From positions 81,401-145,400 of the forward strand of contig NZ_FNVG01000013.1 in assembly GCF_900107935.1 (NCBI RefSeq): a stretch of DNA of 64,000 nucleotides. Reading direction: 5' to 3'. Made by a program: the position numbers and the translations under genes. The stretch is from Vibrio hangzhouensis (lineage in GTDB: Bacteria > Pseudomonadota > Gammaproteobacteria > Enterobacterales > Vibrionaceae). Below are positions 19,770 to 31,180 of the stretch, in pieces; positions within the stretch are counted from its first letter, which is position 1, and the number at the start of each line of letters is the position of its first letter. The notes under the pieces were generated by a model that ran no database searches, had not been told where the DNA came from, and saw nothing but the letters and a program-made list of their open reading frames with translations.

Positions 19770-21887
19770 ATGCGAACTCTCTCCGTGCAGTGGAAAATCA
19801 CGGTTTTGGCGGGTTGTTGCCTGCTGTTCACTTCAATGGCTTTAATCGGCTTTTCACTATACAACGCGATAAACAGCCAGAAGGCGATCCAAACCTTAAG
19901 TTCTCAATCTGTGGTCGAAAAGTCACAGGCACTTCTGGAAGCGCGTGCTGAAATCAATGCCCGGGAAGTCAAAGACTACTTCAACGAGGCAGTGTATCGC
20001 GCGGAAATGCTTATCTCGAACGCCAAATTCCAAAAATATAATGCGGAAGAAAACTTCGTCCCCAGCGAGGATCTGCGTACCGCCCTTGATGAAATGATTC
20101 GCCAGGCGGTTATTGAGTTTCCTTCGATTCAGGGTGCATACCTGGTGTTTAAACCCAACCTTCTGGATGGCGAAGACGCAAACTATGAAGGGGCGGACTA
20201 TGTCGGTTCCAATGAACAGGGGCAGTTTGCTACCTATTGGCAGATAGCCGCAACTGGTGAAAATGCCGCTCGTAGTGTCTTGAGTAAGCGCCAGTTAGAT
20301 GCTTTACAAGATGGTGAGCGCTTCTACTGTCCTTTGGCGACGGAGTCCTCGTGCGTGAGTACGCCAAGGCTCATTCAGGTTGGAGAACAGCAACACCTGA
20401 TCTCCTCGCTGTCGATCCCGATTGTCGTCGATAACACACTGATCGGTTTCTTGGGGATCGACTTGCAATTGACGGAACTGGCGACCACGGTCATTGAGTC
20501 TGATGCCAGTCTGTTTTCTGGCAGTGGCCATGTCAACATCATCAGTCTGGATGAAAGCGTGATTGCCAGTGACGATCCCAGTATCAAGCCAGGAACCGCA
20601 TATCAGAGCCCGGTATTGACAGTAGAACAAGTTACCGACCTGATGTTTGGCGAGGAAGTGAGTGCGCAGTGGAGTTCCGATGGACAGTGGCTGACCGTGT
20701 TTAACCCTGTCACCATCGCCAACCAGACATGGGGTGTGTTCTTTGATATGCCGCGAGAAAGTGTTTTGCGTGACGCCATTGAACTGGATAGCATTATCTC
20801 AACTCAGTTAGAAGAAGGCATCGTATTTGAGGTGTTGGTGGGGGCAAGCTTTGTTGTTGTGGGGTTGATCATTATTGCCCTTATGTCTCTTCGATTAGTT
20901 AAACCTATTAAAGATGTTGTGACCAGACTGGAAGATATCGCCAGCGGCGAAGGCGACTTGACGCAGCGTTTGGAAGTGAAATCTGGTGATGAAATAGGCC
21001 AGTTGGCAGAGCAGTTCAACGCTTTCCTGGCCAAGTTGCAAACGACCATTCAACAAGTCGCATCAACCACAGAACGCATTGCCGGAACCGCTGAACGAGC
21101 AAACGCTACGGCGGTTGCTACTCGTGAAAGTAGTGAAGCCCAGTTCAGGGAAGTCGATCTGGTCGCGACAGCATCGGAAGAAATGACCCAGACTGCATCG
21201 CTGGTGGTTCAGAACGCAGAAGTCGCGGTTCAGGCAGCAGCGTCCGCTAACGAATCTGCGAGTCAGGGACAGGAAGTGGTTGAGCTTTCAGCAAATGAAA
21301 TGGTTCGTTTAGTAGAACAGATGAAAGCCACGGTTCCTGTGGTGGAAGAGTTGGCGCTTAATAATGCTCACATTACCGAGATTCTCGCGGTCATTGAGGG
21401 CATTTCAGAGCAAACCAATCTACTGGCGCTGAACGCGGCGATCGAAGCGGCAAGGGCGGGAGAGCAGGGCAGAGGCTTCGCTGTTGTTGCAGATGAAGTG
21501 CGCAGCCTGGCTAGCCGCACTCAAGACTCGGTTGGGGAGATCCAACAGGTCATTGAGCGAGTGCAAAAAGGCACTAAAGATGTGGTCGGTGCGATTCAGG
21601 AAGGCTCTCAATTGGCAGACTCTACCGCAACCCATGTTCAGCAAGCGGTAGCGGCGTTAAGCAGCATCTTTGAGTCCATTTCTGCAATTAATGATATGAA
21701 CTCGCAAATTGTCAGAGCCGCTGAGGAACAACAGTCCGTGTCCGCGGAAGTGAATCAGAATGTGAGTAACATTCGTGACTTGAGTGCCCAGATCCTGGAT
21801 AAGGCAGGGGACTCTGAACAGGTGGGCAAAGAGATCAATCAGCTTTCTGCGCAGCAGCAGTCATTGATGAATCAGTTTAAAACCTGA
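19770..21887 (+). CDS. Methyl-accepting chemotaxis protein with a Cache-type sensor
   Basis: From ATG 19770 this is 705 residues; AAGGA lies 6 bases upstream, better than the in-frame TTG at 19752. It has an N-terminal TM (about 12-32), a long periplasmic domain of about 300 residues resembling a double Cache fold (helical start [16 protein letters not shown]), a second TM, a HAMP domain and the signalling tip [18 protein letters not shown]. Two cysteines in the sensor ([11 protein letters not shown]) could form a disulfide. The residues that mark amino-acid-binding dCache domains are not evident, so the ligand is open. It is a single gene with its own terminator. Confidence 0.93.
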   Translation: MRTLSVQWKITVLAGCCLLFTSMALIGFSLYNAINSQKAIQTLSSQSVVEKSQALLEARAEINAREVKDYFNEAVYRAEMLISNAKFQKYNAEENFVPSEDLRTALDEMIRQAVIEFPSIQGAYLVFKPNLLDGEDANYEGADYVGSNEQGQFATYWQIAATGENAARSVLSKRQLDALQDGERFYCPLATESSCVSTPRLIQVGEQQHLISSLSIPIVVDNTLIGFLGIDLQLTELATTVIESDASLFSGSGHVNIISLDESVIASDDPSIKPGTAYQSPVLTVEQVTDLMFGEEVSAQWSSDGQWLTVFNPVTIANQTWGVFFDMPRESVLRDAIELDSIISTQLEEGIVFEVLVGASFVVVGLIIIALMSLRLVKPIKDVVTRLEDIASGEGDLTQRLEVKSGDEIGQLAEQFNAFLAKLQTTIQQVASTTERIAGTAERANATAVATRESSEAQFREVDLVATASEEMTQTASLVVQNAEVAVQAAASANESASQGQEVVELSANEMVRLVEQMKATVPVVEELALNNAHITEILAVIEGISEQTNLLALNAAIEAARAGEQGRGFAVVADEVRSLASRTQDSVGEIQQVIERVQKGTKDVVGAIQEGSQLADSTATHVQQAVAALSSIFESISAINDMNSQIVRAAEEQQSVSAEVNQNVSNIRDLSAQILDKAGDSEQVGKEINQLSAQQQSLMNQFKT

Positions 21888-21897
21888 TCCAGCCAGA

Positions 21898-21936
21898 TAA
21901 AAAAGGGTCATCACATTTGTGATGACCCTTTTTTTT
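21898..21936. terminator. Bidirectional terminator between chemoreceptor and ATP-grasp genes
   Basis: AAGGGTCATCAC/GTGATGACCCTT forms a 12-bp stem with A runs before it and eight T after it. The flanking genes are convergent, so it can serve both. Confidence 0.9.
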
Positions 21937-21992
21937 AGGCTTTGTTTGCTTTGAGCTGGCTTTTACCAGTCATTTTAGGGCACTTTTAGCGA

Positions 21993-22967
21993 TTAGTCGC
22001 CGTTTGCATGACCGAACATCTTAGCCGCGTAAGCGACTCGCTCAGCCGGAGACGGGTAATCAAACGGGTTCGGCTCTCCCAGAGATTCAATGTGCCGTAG
22101 ACGAGGCAAAATGCCGCAACCATTAGCGATCTGGATTGCCAGACCAGGTCGGGCGTTAAGCTCTAGTACCATCGGGCCTTCTTCTTTATCCAGTACCATG
22201 TCGGTACCCATGTAGCCCAGCCCCGTCATTTCGTAGGCACTTGACGCTAGCGTGAGCAGGCGGTCCCAGTGAGGGACGGCCAACGTGGCCAGCTCTTTGC
22301 CCGTATCAGGGTGATGCGTAACTGGTTGATCAAACTGTACTGCGCGCACAGCTTTGCCTGTCGCAATATCAATACCAACCCCAACCGCTCCTTGGTGAAG
22401 ATTGGCTTTACCATCAGAGGCCGAGGTAGAGAGTCGCATCATCGCCATCACAGGATAGCCCTGAAATACAATAATACGTACATCCGGAACCCCTTCGTAG
22501 CTGAAACCGTCGAAGCAGTCATCGAACTTAATCAAGTTTTCGACTACAGCCACATCGTTCTTGCCACCCAGAGAAAACAGACCTGCAAGCGCATTACTGA
22601 TATGACGCTCAACATCTTCTTTATTGATTGTTGCACCCGATGGTTTGGTGTAAACCCCATCTTTGTGCTCAGTAACCACCAGAATGCCTTTACCGCCACT
22701 GCCTTGAGCAGGTTTGATAACAAAGCCCGGCCAATCTTTAACCATATTGTGGATTGTCTTCACTTCTACCTGACTGCGAATAACACCAATCAGTGCAGGT
22801 GTGGTTGCGCCGGCTTTTTCCGCGATGATCTTGGTTTTTAGCTTGTCATCCACCAATGGATACTTGGAGCGATCATTATAGCGTCCAATATAGCTGTGGT
22901 TACGCTGGTTCATTCCCATGATACCGCGGTCTCTCAACTTAAAAGGACTTGTTAGCTTTCTTAGCAT
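21993..22967 (-). CDS. Alpha-L-glutamate ligase-like ATP-grasp protein
   Basis: This 324-residue cytoplasmic protein has an ATP-grasp fold: the glycine-rich lid PAQGSGGKG (about residues 100-108) and the metal-binding ELNARPGLAIQIAN near residue 270. It belongs to the alpha-L-glutamate-ligase-like (RimK-related) family that is linked genomically to inactive-transglutaminase 7TM proteins. ATP-grasp ligases join a carboxylate to an amine; the acceptor here is unknown. It begins 3 bases after the preceding membrane-protein stop, so the two are tightly coupled. Confidence 0.9.
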   Translation of the reverse strand: MLRKLTSPFKLRDRGIMGMNQRNHSYIGRYNDRSKYPLVDDKLKTKIIAEKAGATTPALIGVIRSQVEVKTIHNMVKDWPGFVIKPAQGSGGKGILVVTEHKDGVYTKPSGATINKEDVERHISNALAGLFSLGGKNDVAVVENLIKFDDCFDGFSYEGVPDVRIIVFQGYPVMAMMRLSTSASDGKANLHQGAVGVGIDIATGKAVRAVQFDQPVTHHPDTGKELATLAVPHWDRLLTLASSAYEMTGLGYMGTDMVLDKEEGPMVLELNARPGLAIQIANGCGILPRLRHIESLGEPNPFDYPSPAERVAYAAKMFGHANGD

Positions 22968-22970
22968 AAA

Positions 22971-24476
22971 TCAGTCCTCCGTAAGAGGTTTAAAGCGGCG
23001 TAGCTCAGTCAATCGGTAACCCGTGTACGTACCCAGCATCAGAATACCGCCAAGGATCACCAGTTGCAGACCGATAAAGTTAAACGTCAGGTGCTGAATA
23101 TACGGGTTGGTCATCGCCAGATAGACCAGCACTGCAGTTAGCAGTGAGCCACCGCCCTGTAGTACCACTTCTTTCGCTCCCTCTTCTTCCCACAGAATCG
23201 ACATACGTTCGATAGTCCATGACAAGATGATCATCGGGAAGAAGGTAATGGACAGACCTTCGGTCAGGCCAATCTTAAAGGCGACAACGGTAAACACAGA
23301 GATGATGAGGATTACCGTGATGATGACCGCGGAAATCCGTGCTACCAACAATAAGTTCAGTTTCGACAGGTAGCTTCGAATGACCAGACCTGTTCCAACA
23401 ATCAATAAGAAGCCGACGATACCGGTGACTAACTGAGTCTGAACGAATGCCACTGCAATCAGCACCGGCATAAAGGTTCCCGAAGTTTTCAGACCTATAA
23501 GAATACGTAAGAACACCACAATCAAGGCACCAATTGGAATCAACATGATGGTTTTAAACATCGCTTGTTCTTCCAGTGGCAGACTGTGGATAGAGAAGTT
23601 GAGTAGGCCATCGGCATCCACCTTATTGTTGGTGGCCTCAATAGCTGACACTTCTTGAGCTAGCATCGTAAAGTGCACTTTACTGTCTTTACCGCCAACA
23701 ACGTCAAGCAGAGATACGTTGGATTCATCCCAAACTAACAGATTCTGCTTTTTCTTACCTTCTGAGGCTTGAGGCGAGAATATTTGCCATTTCTGGCCAT
23801 CCCACACCTGTAGCATTTGCTGACTCGATTGGCGACGACGTCCATCTTCAAGCTCAATAACCCCTACGATTTTGCTTGGTACTTCTGCAAAAGAGATAAG
23901 CTTAGAAGCCGCTTGCAACTTAGTCATATTGTTGAGGATAAGTGCAGAGTTCTGGCTGTCCCCATCGTTAAGCGCTTTGATGAGTTCACGAGTAAAGGTG
24001 ATGTTGTCAGAAGAGCGGGACTTAGCGCGCTCAACCAGAGCGATAGCGGCGGCTTCTTCTGGGCCATCAAATGTAGGTTTAATGATTTCTTCGCTAGGGG
24101 GTGTTGAGTTTGCCAGTGCCTGATCGTCTACAAGGAACTGGGTTTTGTAGTAAATGGTCTGAGGACCTTGGGCTTGTCGGATAGACCATTCTGCGCGGCG
24201 ACCGATGTCTGAATCAACGTAAGAGACGCCGTAACCTGGAGAAGACGCGGATTCGCCAATCAGCGTGAACCCTTCCTGAGTGTAAGGGGCGGCTAGAGAG
24301 ACTTTTGCTGGTTTTCCAATGGCATTAAACTCCACTCTGGCTTCGATATCCCAAACCTGGCGAGTCTCGCCAGGGGTCCAAGGAACACCATATGTCTCGT
24401 GTCTGAGGACACTGAGCGCAATACCTGCGGCGATCAGTAACGCGACTGACAAATAAAACGGAATTCGTGACGTCAT
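22971..24476 (-). CDS. Inactive transglutaminase-like protein fused to seven TM helices (UUP1 type)
   Basis: From ATG 24476 this is 501 residues; AAGG lies 6 bases upstream, better than an in-frame TTG at 24482. An N-terminal TM (about residues 5-22) is followed by a periplasmic domain of about 280 residues resembling a transglutaminase fold without the Cys-His-Asp triad, then about seven TM helices from roughly residue 310 (MLIPIGALIVVFLRILIG). This architecture is known as a receptor-like family found with an ATP-grasp enzyme and a retropepsin-like protease, exactly its neighbours here. A role in sensing or envelope peptide handling is inferred. Confidence 0.88.
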   Translation of the reverse strand: MTSRIPFYLSVALLIAAGIALSVLRHETYGVPWTPGETRQVWDIEARVEFNAIGKPAKVSLAAPYTQEGFTLIGESASSPGYGVSYVDSDIGRRAEWSIRQAQGPQTIYYKTQFLVDDQALANSTPPSEEIIKPTFDGPEEAAAIALVERAKSRSSDNITFTRELIKALNDGDSQNSALILNNMTKLQAASKLISFAEVPSKIVGVIELEDGRRRQSSQQMLQVWDGQKWQIFSPQASEGKKKQNLLVWDESNVSLLDVVGGKDSKVHFTMLAQEVSAIEATNNKVDADGLLNFSIHSLPLEEQAMFKTIMLIPIGALIVVFLRILIGLKTSGTFMPVLIAVAFVQTQLVTGIVGFLLIVGTGLVIRSYLSKLNLLLVARISAVIITVILIISVFTVVAFKIGLTEGLSITFFPMIILSWTIERMSILWEEEGAKEVVLQGGGSLLTAVLVYLAMTNPYIQHLTFNFIGLQLVILGGILMLGTYTGYRLTELRRFKPLTED

Positions 24477-24529
24477 AAACAACCTTATTATTCTAATTGC
24501 TTTCCCTGAAAGTGTTATTCAAAAGAGGA

Positions 24530-25264
24530 TTATTTGTTAGATGAAAGTATATATTGCTGACTTACATCCACTAAAGCAATATCTTTAATAAATTCTCTTC
24601 CTAGTAGTATAGGGTGGGTCATTTGCGAGCGATCCGCCAGTGTAAACTGCGCTTTTTCATGGATTTTTCCTACACGGATCCACAATTCGATGACAGCTCT
24701 GCGCTCCATTTTGTCACTGGTGGATTGGCGGATTTTGACGTGTCTGACCACAGGAGCTTCGATCCAGCGTTTTTCTTGCTGTTTTGCCTTGTCGTCGACT
24801 AAATGAAATTTAACCCACTGCTTGCCATCACGCTCAAATGCCTGAACGTCAACGGCGTTCAGTGACGAGGTCACGGCACCAGTGTCGACTCGGGCATCGA
24901 AAGAGCGGTTTAGCATGTCAATTTCCACTTTTTCAACAGAGCCCAGGACAACCGGGCTGGAAATGGACGGCACGGCGATAATGGCAGGAAGAGGTTTTGA
25001 CTGGTCGGCACTATCAGAGCCATCCATCTGCTGATTTTCCAGTGCTTCGAGCTTCTCTGTAAGGACAATAATTTCTGACTCTAGACTGTCGATATAGTCA
25101 GTCTGGTTACTTAGCTGAAGATCAAGGTTGGTCAGGCGATTTTCAATGCGTTGTTCTGATTGTTCTATTGCAGTTAACGTATTCTGGTGCAGTTCTTGGT
25201 GATTGACTGTGGAGCATCCGGAAAGTAAACCGATGGCGACAAGTGGTGCCAAGCGTTTGTACAT
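24530..25264 (-). CDS. Retropepsin-like lipoprotein (putative ATP-dependent zinc protease family)
   Basis: This 244-residue lipoprotein has a lipobox LLSGC with the lipidated Cys at residue 17 and Ser at +2, predicting the outer membrane. A predicted coiled coil spans about residues 25-80. The C-terminal domain has the aspartic-protease signature D127-T-G-A (RVDTGAVTSS), as in retroviral pepsins. Databases often label the family 'ATP-dependent zinc protease', yet neither an ATPase nor a zinc motif is visible. It is the first gene of the three-gene set, 53 bases before the 7TM gene. The substrate is unknown. Confidence 0.87.
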   Translation of the reverse strand: MYKRLAPLVAIGLLSGCSTVNHQELHQNTLTAIEQSEQRIENRLTNLDLQLSNQTDYIDSLESEIIVLTEKLEALENQQMDGSDSADQSKPLPAIIAVPSISSPVVLGSVEKVEIDMLNRSFDARVDTGAVTSSLNAVDVQAFERDGKQWVKFHLVDDKAKQQEKRWIEAPVVRHVKIRQSTSDKMERRAVIELWIRVGKIHEKAQFTLADRSQMTHPILLGREFIKDIALVDVSQQYILSSNK

Positions 25265-25326
25265 CTTAAACCCTAAAACAAGTTATGGAACTGGAATAAT
25301 TTAGCGGGGATTTTAGCTTATCAAAC

Positions 25327-25345
25327 AGGGAGTAGGATACTCCCT
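25327..25345 (-). terminator. Terminator-like hairpin of cmoB
   Basis: AGGGAGTA/TACTCCCT with a 3-nt loop lies about 79 bases past the cmoB translation stop's upstream neighbour boundary, between cmoB and the retropepsin gene. On the minus strand it is followed by TGTTTGA, a weak T tract. Confidence 0.45.
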
Positions 25346-25423
25346 ATTGTCAGAGCTACGTCAGAGTTATAAGTGGCAGGTCAAATGCTGAAAAGATGTG
25401 ACACAATCAGCATTATTTTGTCG

Positions 25424-26401
25424 CTAATTGCTTGGATTTTCAGCAATTAATATTGCACGGCGTGGTGCTGGGTAGCCCTCGACTGTTTTGGAAGGATCGT
25501 TCTGGTCCAGGTATTCAGGAAGTGAATTGTGAGTCATCCAGTCAGTCGTACGTTGCTCGTCCGTCGTTGTTACATTTTCATCAACAATACGGACGTTCTC
25601 AAAGCCGACTTTCTCAAGCCAAACTTTCAAAGCCAGAGCGGATGGGAAGAAGTAAACGTTTCGCATCTGCGCATAGCGATCGACGGGCACTAAGACGGCG
25701 TTCTCATCCCCTTCAATGACCAGAGTTTCCAGCACCAATTCCCCGCCCGGTAGCAACTGATTTTTCAACTGAATCAAATGGTCTAGCGGTGAGCGGCGAT
25801 GATACAGAACACCCATGCTGAATACGGTGTCAAAGGCTTGTAATTCAGGCAGTTGCTCGATACCCAGTGGGAGTAGGTGAGCACGTTGGTCCCCCCCCAT
25901 CAGTTTGCGAATTGCTTCAAACTGAACCAGAAAAAGGTGGGACGGGTCGATGCCCACACACAGACGTGCACCTTCACCCAGCATGCGCCACATGTGATAG
26001 CCGTTACCACAGCCTACATCCAACACAGAACGGTTTTTCAGTGGTGAGATGTGCGGCAGTACGCGGTCCCATTTCCAGTCTGAGCGCCACTCCGTATCGA
26101 TGTGAATATCGTGGACGGTATACGGACCTTTGCGCCATGGGTGAAATGTACGCAGTAGGCTCTCCAGTTTTTTCTTTTCACCGACAGAAATTGGCGTTGA
26201 ATGGCTGATGGTTACGCTGTCTTTGATATCGATTGTGTCAGGCTGACCTAGATCGATTTTTGCCAACGCGCGCAACCAGCGGTCAAAGTCACCGTGTTGT
26301 GCATTTTGCCAGTCAGTCAACTGCTGCGGCAGAATATTCAGCCAAGGCTGCAGTCGTGTATCTTGCGCGATAAGCTGGTAAAAATTTGCAAAGTTAAACA
26401 T
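25424..26401 (-). CDS. cmoB: tRNA U34 carboxymethyltransferase
   Basis: This 325-residue protein matches CmoB in length and sequence: HPWRKGPY around residue 88, including K91, which in E. coli contacts carboxy-SAM, and the SAM-fold motif LDVGCGNG at about 127-134. CmoB transfers a carboxymethyl group to 5-hydroxyuridine at the wobble position of several tRNAs, giving cmo5U. The cofactor maker cmoA is directly upstream on the same strand with a 48-base gap, so they form an operon. Confidence 0.96.
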   Translation of the reverse strand: MFNFANFYQLIAQDTRLQPWLNILPQQLTDWQNAQHGDFDRWLRALAKIDLGQPDTIDIKDSVTISHSTPISVGEKKKLESLLRTFHPWRKGPYTVHDIHIDTEWRSDWKWDRVLPHISPLKNRSVLDVGCGNGYHMWRMLGEGARLCVGIDPSHLFLVQFEAIRKLMGGDQRAHLLPLGIEQLPELQAFDTVFSMGVLYHRRSPLDHLIQLKNQLLPGGELVLETLVIEGDENAVLVPVDRYAQMRNVYFFPSALALKVWLEKVGFENVRIVDENVTTTDEQRTTDWMTHNSLPEYLDQNDPSKTVEGYPAPRRAILIAENPSN

Positions 26402-26449
26402 GGCGTTCTCTACTTGTTGTTAGTTGGCAAGGAGTCATAAGTCAGGGGG

Positions 26450-27199
<750 letters not shown>

Positions 27200-27343
27200 T
27201 TACGTGTACTCTTTTGATGATTGTCATCAAGAGTAGACGAACTCGCTAAAAATTAGGCGCGATAAAAAAGGCGCGCATTTTACGTCATTTGAGGCGAGAT
27301 GTCATTACTGCTGTAGCAAGTGGCTTTTATGGCTCAGTTCGCG

Positions 27344-28222
27344 TTAAAACATTGAAATTTGATGATCATCTCGAAGGCTTGGAAACGTTGGCAGATCAGT
27401 CAGGTCGAGGTTTCCAGGCTGAGACACTTTGAATTGATTATAGAGCTTCATTGCCAGTTCTGGCGCTTCCACATTATCGGGTGTGTGAATCATTAAATAA
27501 GGCTGTTTGCCCTCTACTATCCATTGAGCGAGTTTTTTCTGCCATGGCTTAAAGAAAGCCAGGTTGGCCTCCATATCTGGGTGCCCGATAAAGCGGATCA
27601 TTGGATGGTCAGCAGTAGCAATGGCATGCACTGGGACTTTAGGTTTTTTCTCGTGTGCGTCGATGACCGCCGCAGTATCTGGCTTCGCGGCGAATACTGG
27701 CCGAGAGTCCATAATAATTCGGTCGATGTGTTCTTCCATTAGCCAATGGTTAAATGCGCGCTCTTCATCAGATTTATTGAAGAAGCCCAAATGACGAACT
27801 TCGACTCCAAGTTTCATATCTGAAGGAAACTTGGAACAGAAGTTTTGAAGAGCAGGAAGGTCAGCGGGAGAGAACTTACTGGGCAATTGAATCGTCCACA
27901 TGCCAATTTTATGATGCAATGGTGCCATCACCTGTAAAAAGGCCAACAGTTCATCCTGGCACTGGTTCAACATACGCTCGTGGGTAATGACTTTAGGGAG
28001 TTTGAAGGTAAAGCGAAACTTATCTGAAGTTGCCTGATTCCAACTCGCAACGGTTTTTACGTTAGGGGTAGCGTAAAACGTGGTATTACCTTCGACAGTA
28101 TGAAATACCGAGGCATAGCGCTCGAGACGCTCTGCTGGTTTGGTGCCTTTGCCGTAGAAAGAATGTTGCCAGTCGCTGTGAGACCACATGGTCAAACCCA
28201 ATCTCATTTTAAGATCGCTCAT
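27344..28222 (-). CDS. yecE: DUF72 family protein (YecE)
   Basis: This 292-residue soluble protein has the DUF72 TIM-barrel-like pattern: HSFYGKGTKPAERLERYASVF, the VEGNTTFYATP segment, FKLPKVITHE, and LGVEVRHLGFF. E. coli YecE is of unknown function and lies in the same neighbourhood as cmoAB and aspS, which supports orthology. It is divergent from aspS. A role beyond the family name cannot be given. Confidence 0.92.
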   Translation of the reverse strand: MSDLKMRLGLTMWSHSDWQHSFYGKGTKPAERLERYASVFHTVEGNTTFYATPNVKTVASWNQATSDKFRFTFKLPKVITHERMLNQCQDELLAFLQVMAPLHHKIGMWTIQLPSKFSPADLPALQNFCSKFPSDMKLGVEVRHLGFFNKSDEERAFNHWLMEEHIDRIIMDSRPVFAAKPDTAAVIDAHEKKPKVPVHAIATADHPMIRFIGHPDMEANLAFFKPWQKKLAQWIVEGKQPYLMIHTPDNVEAPELAMKLYNQFKVSQPGNLDLTDLPTFPSLRDDHQISMF

Positions 28223-28445
28223 ATTGATTCCTTTGTCTCATTCCGTCATTTACCGCAGGGCGATAGCAACAGGATTTGTTGATATTTTATTCGTTTCAGG
28301 TGTTCTGGCGTGGCAACAGGCAATTAAACACAACAATTCTGTCAAATTAGGTCGATTTTAGACGATTTTCCGAGTATAAATGAACCTTTGATTTTGTGGG
28401 TGGTGTTTGAGTAGGCGACATTGACGCCGTCACCCGCAATATAGA

Positions 28446-28471
28446 TTTCATATAAACGTTTTCATATAAAC
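28446..28471 (+). repeat. Tandem 12-bp direct repeat in the aspS leader
   Basis: TTTCATATAAAC occurs twice with a 14-base period, ending 23 bases before the aspS start. It contains TATAAA elements that could be alternative -10 boxes or a protein-binding repeat. Confidence 0.6.
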
Positions 28472-28494
28472 AATCGGAAATTGGGAAATTCATT

Positions 28495-30270
28495 ATGCGT
28501 AGCCATTACTGTGGTCACCTGAACAAGTCCCTTGCAGGACAAACTGTAGAACTGTGCGGCTGGGTAAACCGTCGCCGTGATTTAGGCGGTCTTATCTTTA
28601 TTGATATGCGAGATCGTGAAGGTATCGTTCAGGTTGTTGTTGATCCAGATATGGCTGATGCTTATGAAGTAGCGAACCAACTTCGTAACGAATTCTGCAT
28701 CAAGCTAACTGGTGAAGTTCGTGTGCGTCCAGAGAGTCAGGTCAACAAAGACATGGCGACCGGTGAAGTTGAGATTATTGCAAAAGGTCTTGAAATCATT
28801 AACCGCAGCGACGTACTGCCTTTAGACTTCAACCAAACTAACACTGAAGAACAGCGTCTGAAGTACCGCTACATCGACCTGCGTCGCCCAGAGATGAGTG
28901 ATCGAATCAAGCTGCGTGCAAAAGCATCTAGCTTTGTGCGTCGCTTCCTGGATGACAACGGCTTCCTGGACATCGAAACGCCAGTACTGACAAAAGCAAC
29001 GCCAGAAGGTGCTCGTGACTATCTGGTACCAAGCCGTGTTCACAAAGGTTCGTTCTACGCACTTCCTCAGTCTCCACAGCTATTCAAACAGCTACTGATG
29101 ATGTCTGGTTTCGACCGCTACTATCAAATCGTTAAGTGCTTCCGTGATGAAGACTTGCGTGCTGACCGTCAGCCAGAATTCACTCAGATCGATATCGAAA
29201 CTTCATTCATGTCGGCTGACCAAGTACGTGAAGTGACAGAAAAAATGGTTCGCGACATGTGGCAAGAGCTACTGAACGTAGACCTGGGTCAGTTCCCGGT
29301 AATGCCATTTGCTGAAGCGATTCGTCGTTTCGGTAGCGACAAGCCAGATCTACGTAACCCACTAGAGCTTGTTGACGTTGCTGATCTTCTAAAAGACGTT
29401 GAGTTCAAAGTATTCTCAGGTCCTGCTAACGACGAAAAAGGTCGTGTAGCGGTTATCCGAGTCCCAGGCGGCGCTTCACTAACTCGTAAGCAAATCGATG
29501 GCTATGCTGAGTACGTAGGTATCTACGGCGCGAAAGGTCTGGCATGGATGAAGGTTAACGACCGTGCAGCGGGCATGGAAGGTATCCAATCTCCAGTGGC
29601 TAAATTCCTGAACGAAGATGTGATCAACGGCATTCTTGAGCGTACTAATGCAGAGTCTGGTGACATCATTCTATTTGGCGCAGACAAAGCAAATACGGTT
29701 GCAGAAGCAATGGGCGCACTACGTCTTAAGCTGGGTAAAGATCTTGAGCTTACTGACGAGTCTAAGTGGGCACCACTTTGGGTTGTTGACTTCCCAATGT
29801 TCGAAGAAGATGATGAAGGTAACCTGCACGCAATGCACCACCCATTCACGTCTCCTCTTGGCGTAAATGCGGAAGAGCTAAAAGCGAATCCGGCAGCCGC
29901 TAACTCAAACGCATACGACATGGTTCTAAACGGCTATGAAGTGGGCGGTGGCAGCGTTCGTATCCACAATGCTGAAATGCAGTCAGCAGTATTCGAAATT
30001 CTTGGCATCGATGCGCAGGAGCAACGCGAGAAGTTTGGCTTCCTGTTAGACGCGCTTAAGTTCGGTACTCCACCGCACGCCGGTCTGGCATTCGGTCTTG
30101 ACCGTCTAGTGATGTTGTTATGTGGGACAGAGAACATCCGTGACGTTATCGCATTCCCGAAAACAACCGCAGCAGCGTGTCTGCTAACAGACGCACCAAG
30201 CGTAGCAAATCCAGCTGCACTTGAAGAGCTAGCGATTGCTGTAACGGCAGCGAAAGAGAAAGACGCTTAA
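28495..30270 (+). CDS. aspS: Aspartyl-tRNA synthetase
   Basis: This 591-residue enzyme is a bacterial-type class II synthetase with an N-terminal anticodon-binding OB fold ([15 protein letters not shown]), class II motif 2 ([17 protein letters not shown]), the bacterial GAD insertion and motif 3 ([13 protein letters not shown]). Length matches E. coli AspS (590). It charges tRNA-Asp. The gene is followed by a strong terminator and then yebC-ruvC. Codon use fits a highly expressed gene. Confidence 0.97.
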   Translation: MRSHYCGHLNKSLAGQTVELCGWVNRRRDLGGLIFIDMRDREGIVQVVVDPDMADAYEVANQLRNEFCIKLTGEVRVRPESQVNKDMATGEVEIIAKGLEIINRSDVLPLDFNQTNTEEQRLKYRYIDLRRPEMSDRIKLRAKASSFVRRFLDDNGFLDIETPVLTKATPEGARDYLVPSRVHKGSFYALPQSPQLFKQLLMMSGFDRYYQIVKCFRDEDLRADRQPEFTQIDIETSFMSADQVREVTEKMVRDMWQELLNVDLGQFPVMPFAEAIRRFGSDKPDLRNPLELVDVADLLKDVEFKVFSGPANDEKGRVAVIRVPGGASLTRKQIDGYAEYVGIYGAKGLAWMKVNDRAAGMEGIQSPVAKFLNEDVINGILERTNAESGDIILFGADKANTVAEAMGALRLKLGKDLELTDESKWAPLWVVDFPMFEEDDEGNLHAMHHPFTSPLGVNAEELKANPAAANSNAYDMVLNGYEVGGGSVRIHNAEMQSAVFEILGIDAQEQREKFGFLLDALKFGTPPHAGLAFGLDRLVMLLCGTENIRDVIAFPKTTAAACLLTDAPSVANPAALEELAIAVTAAKEKDA

Positions 30271-30324
30271 TTACCGGTTGGTTAATTACCCAGCGTTTAG
30301 CCTCTTGAGCGAAACCAATTGATG

Positions 30325-30351
30325 AAAACTCCCGCATTTGCGGGAGTTTTT
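30325..30351 (+). terminator. Rho-independent terminator of aspS
   Basis: ACTCCCGC/GCGGGAGT with a short ATTT loop, preceded by AAA and followed by TTTTTG. It lies about 55 bases past the aspS stop. Confidence 0.9.
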
Positions 30352-30420
30352 GTTTTTAAATTCTGTATAGTTATACCAACATAAAAGTAATCCGATTTCA
30401 TAGAACTCAAAGGATTTATC

Positions 30421-31167
30421 ATGGCAGGCCACAGTAAATGGGCGAACATTCGCCACCGAAAAGCAGCGCAAGATGCCAAGCGAGGCAAGATCTTCACCAA
30501 GTTGATTCGAGAAATCGTCGTCGCAGCGAAAGAAGGGGGTGGAGAAGTTGATAATAACCCGAGACTGCGTGCCGCAATTGATAAAGCGCTTTCCAATAAT
30601 ATGACCCGTGACACTGTAAATCGAGCTGTTAGCCGAGGCGCTGGTGGCGAGGGCGATGACAATATGGAAACGGTCATCTACGAAGGTTACGGTCCGGGGG
30701 GCACGGCAGTAATGGTTGAGTGTATGACTGACAACCGCAACCGAACGGTATCAGGTGTTCGTCACGCGTTTTCTAAAGCGGGTGGTAATCTGGGCACAGA
30801 CGGCAGCGTGAATTACCTTTTTGACAAGAAAGGAGTCATTTCTTATGCGCCTGGCCTGGATGAAGACGAAGTGATGGAAGCCGCATTAGAAGGGGGTGCC
30901 GATGATATCGAAACTGCTGACGATGGTGCGATTGACGTTTACACGACACCAGCGGATTTTGGCGCGGTCAAAGACGCGTTGGATGCTGCTGGTTATCAGG
31001 CAGATAACGCTGAAGTGACGTTAGTACCATCAACGAAAGCGGAACTCGACAAAACTACGGCACCAAAACTGCTTCGTCTTGTCGATGCTCTGGAAGATTT
31101 GGATGACGTTCAGGAGGTGTACCATAACGGTGACATTTCTGATGACGTAGCTGCAACCTTAGAATAA
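30421..31167 (+). CDS. yebC: YebC/PmpR family protein
   Basis: This 248-residue protein opens [22 protein letters not shown] in the family's fixed pattern and has the three-domain YebC length. YebC proteins are annotated as DNA-binding regulators and more recently implicated in translation of polyproline stretches. It lies directly upstream of ruvC (13-base gap), the same order as in E. coli and other gammaproteobacteria, so it is probably co-transcribed with ruvC. Confidence 0.95.
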   Translation: MAGHSKWANIRHRKAAQDAKRGKIFTKLIREIVVAAKEGGGEVDNNPRLRAAIDKALSNNMTRDTVNRAVSRGAGGEGDDNMETVIYEGYGPGGTAVMVECMTDNRNRTVSGVRHAFSKAGGNLGTDGSVNYLFDKKGVISYAPGLDEDEVMEAALEGGADDIETADDGAIDVYTTPADFGAVKDALDAAGYQADNAEVTLVPSTKAELDKTTAPKLLRLVDALEDLDDVQEVYHNGDISDDVAATLE

Positions 31168-31180
31168 CTGGCGAGACAAG

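Noticed and set aside
22269..22841. 190-codon plus-strand frame opposite the ATP-grasp gene
   Set aside because: Antisense shadow of a conserved gene.
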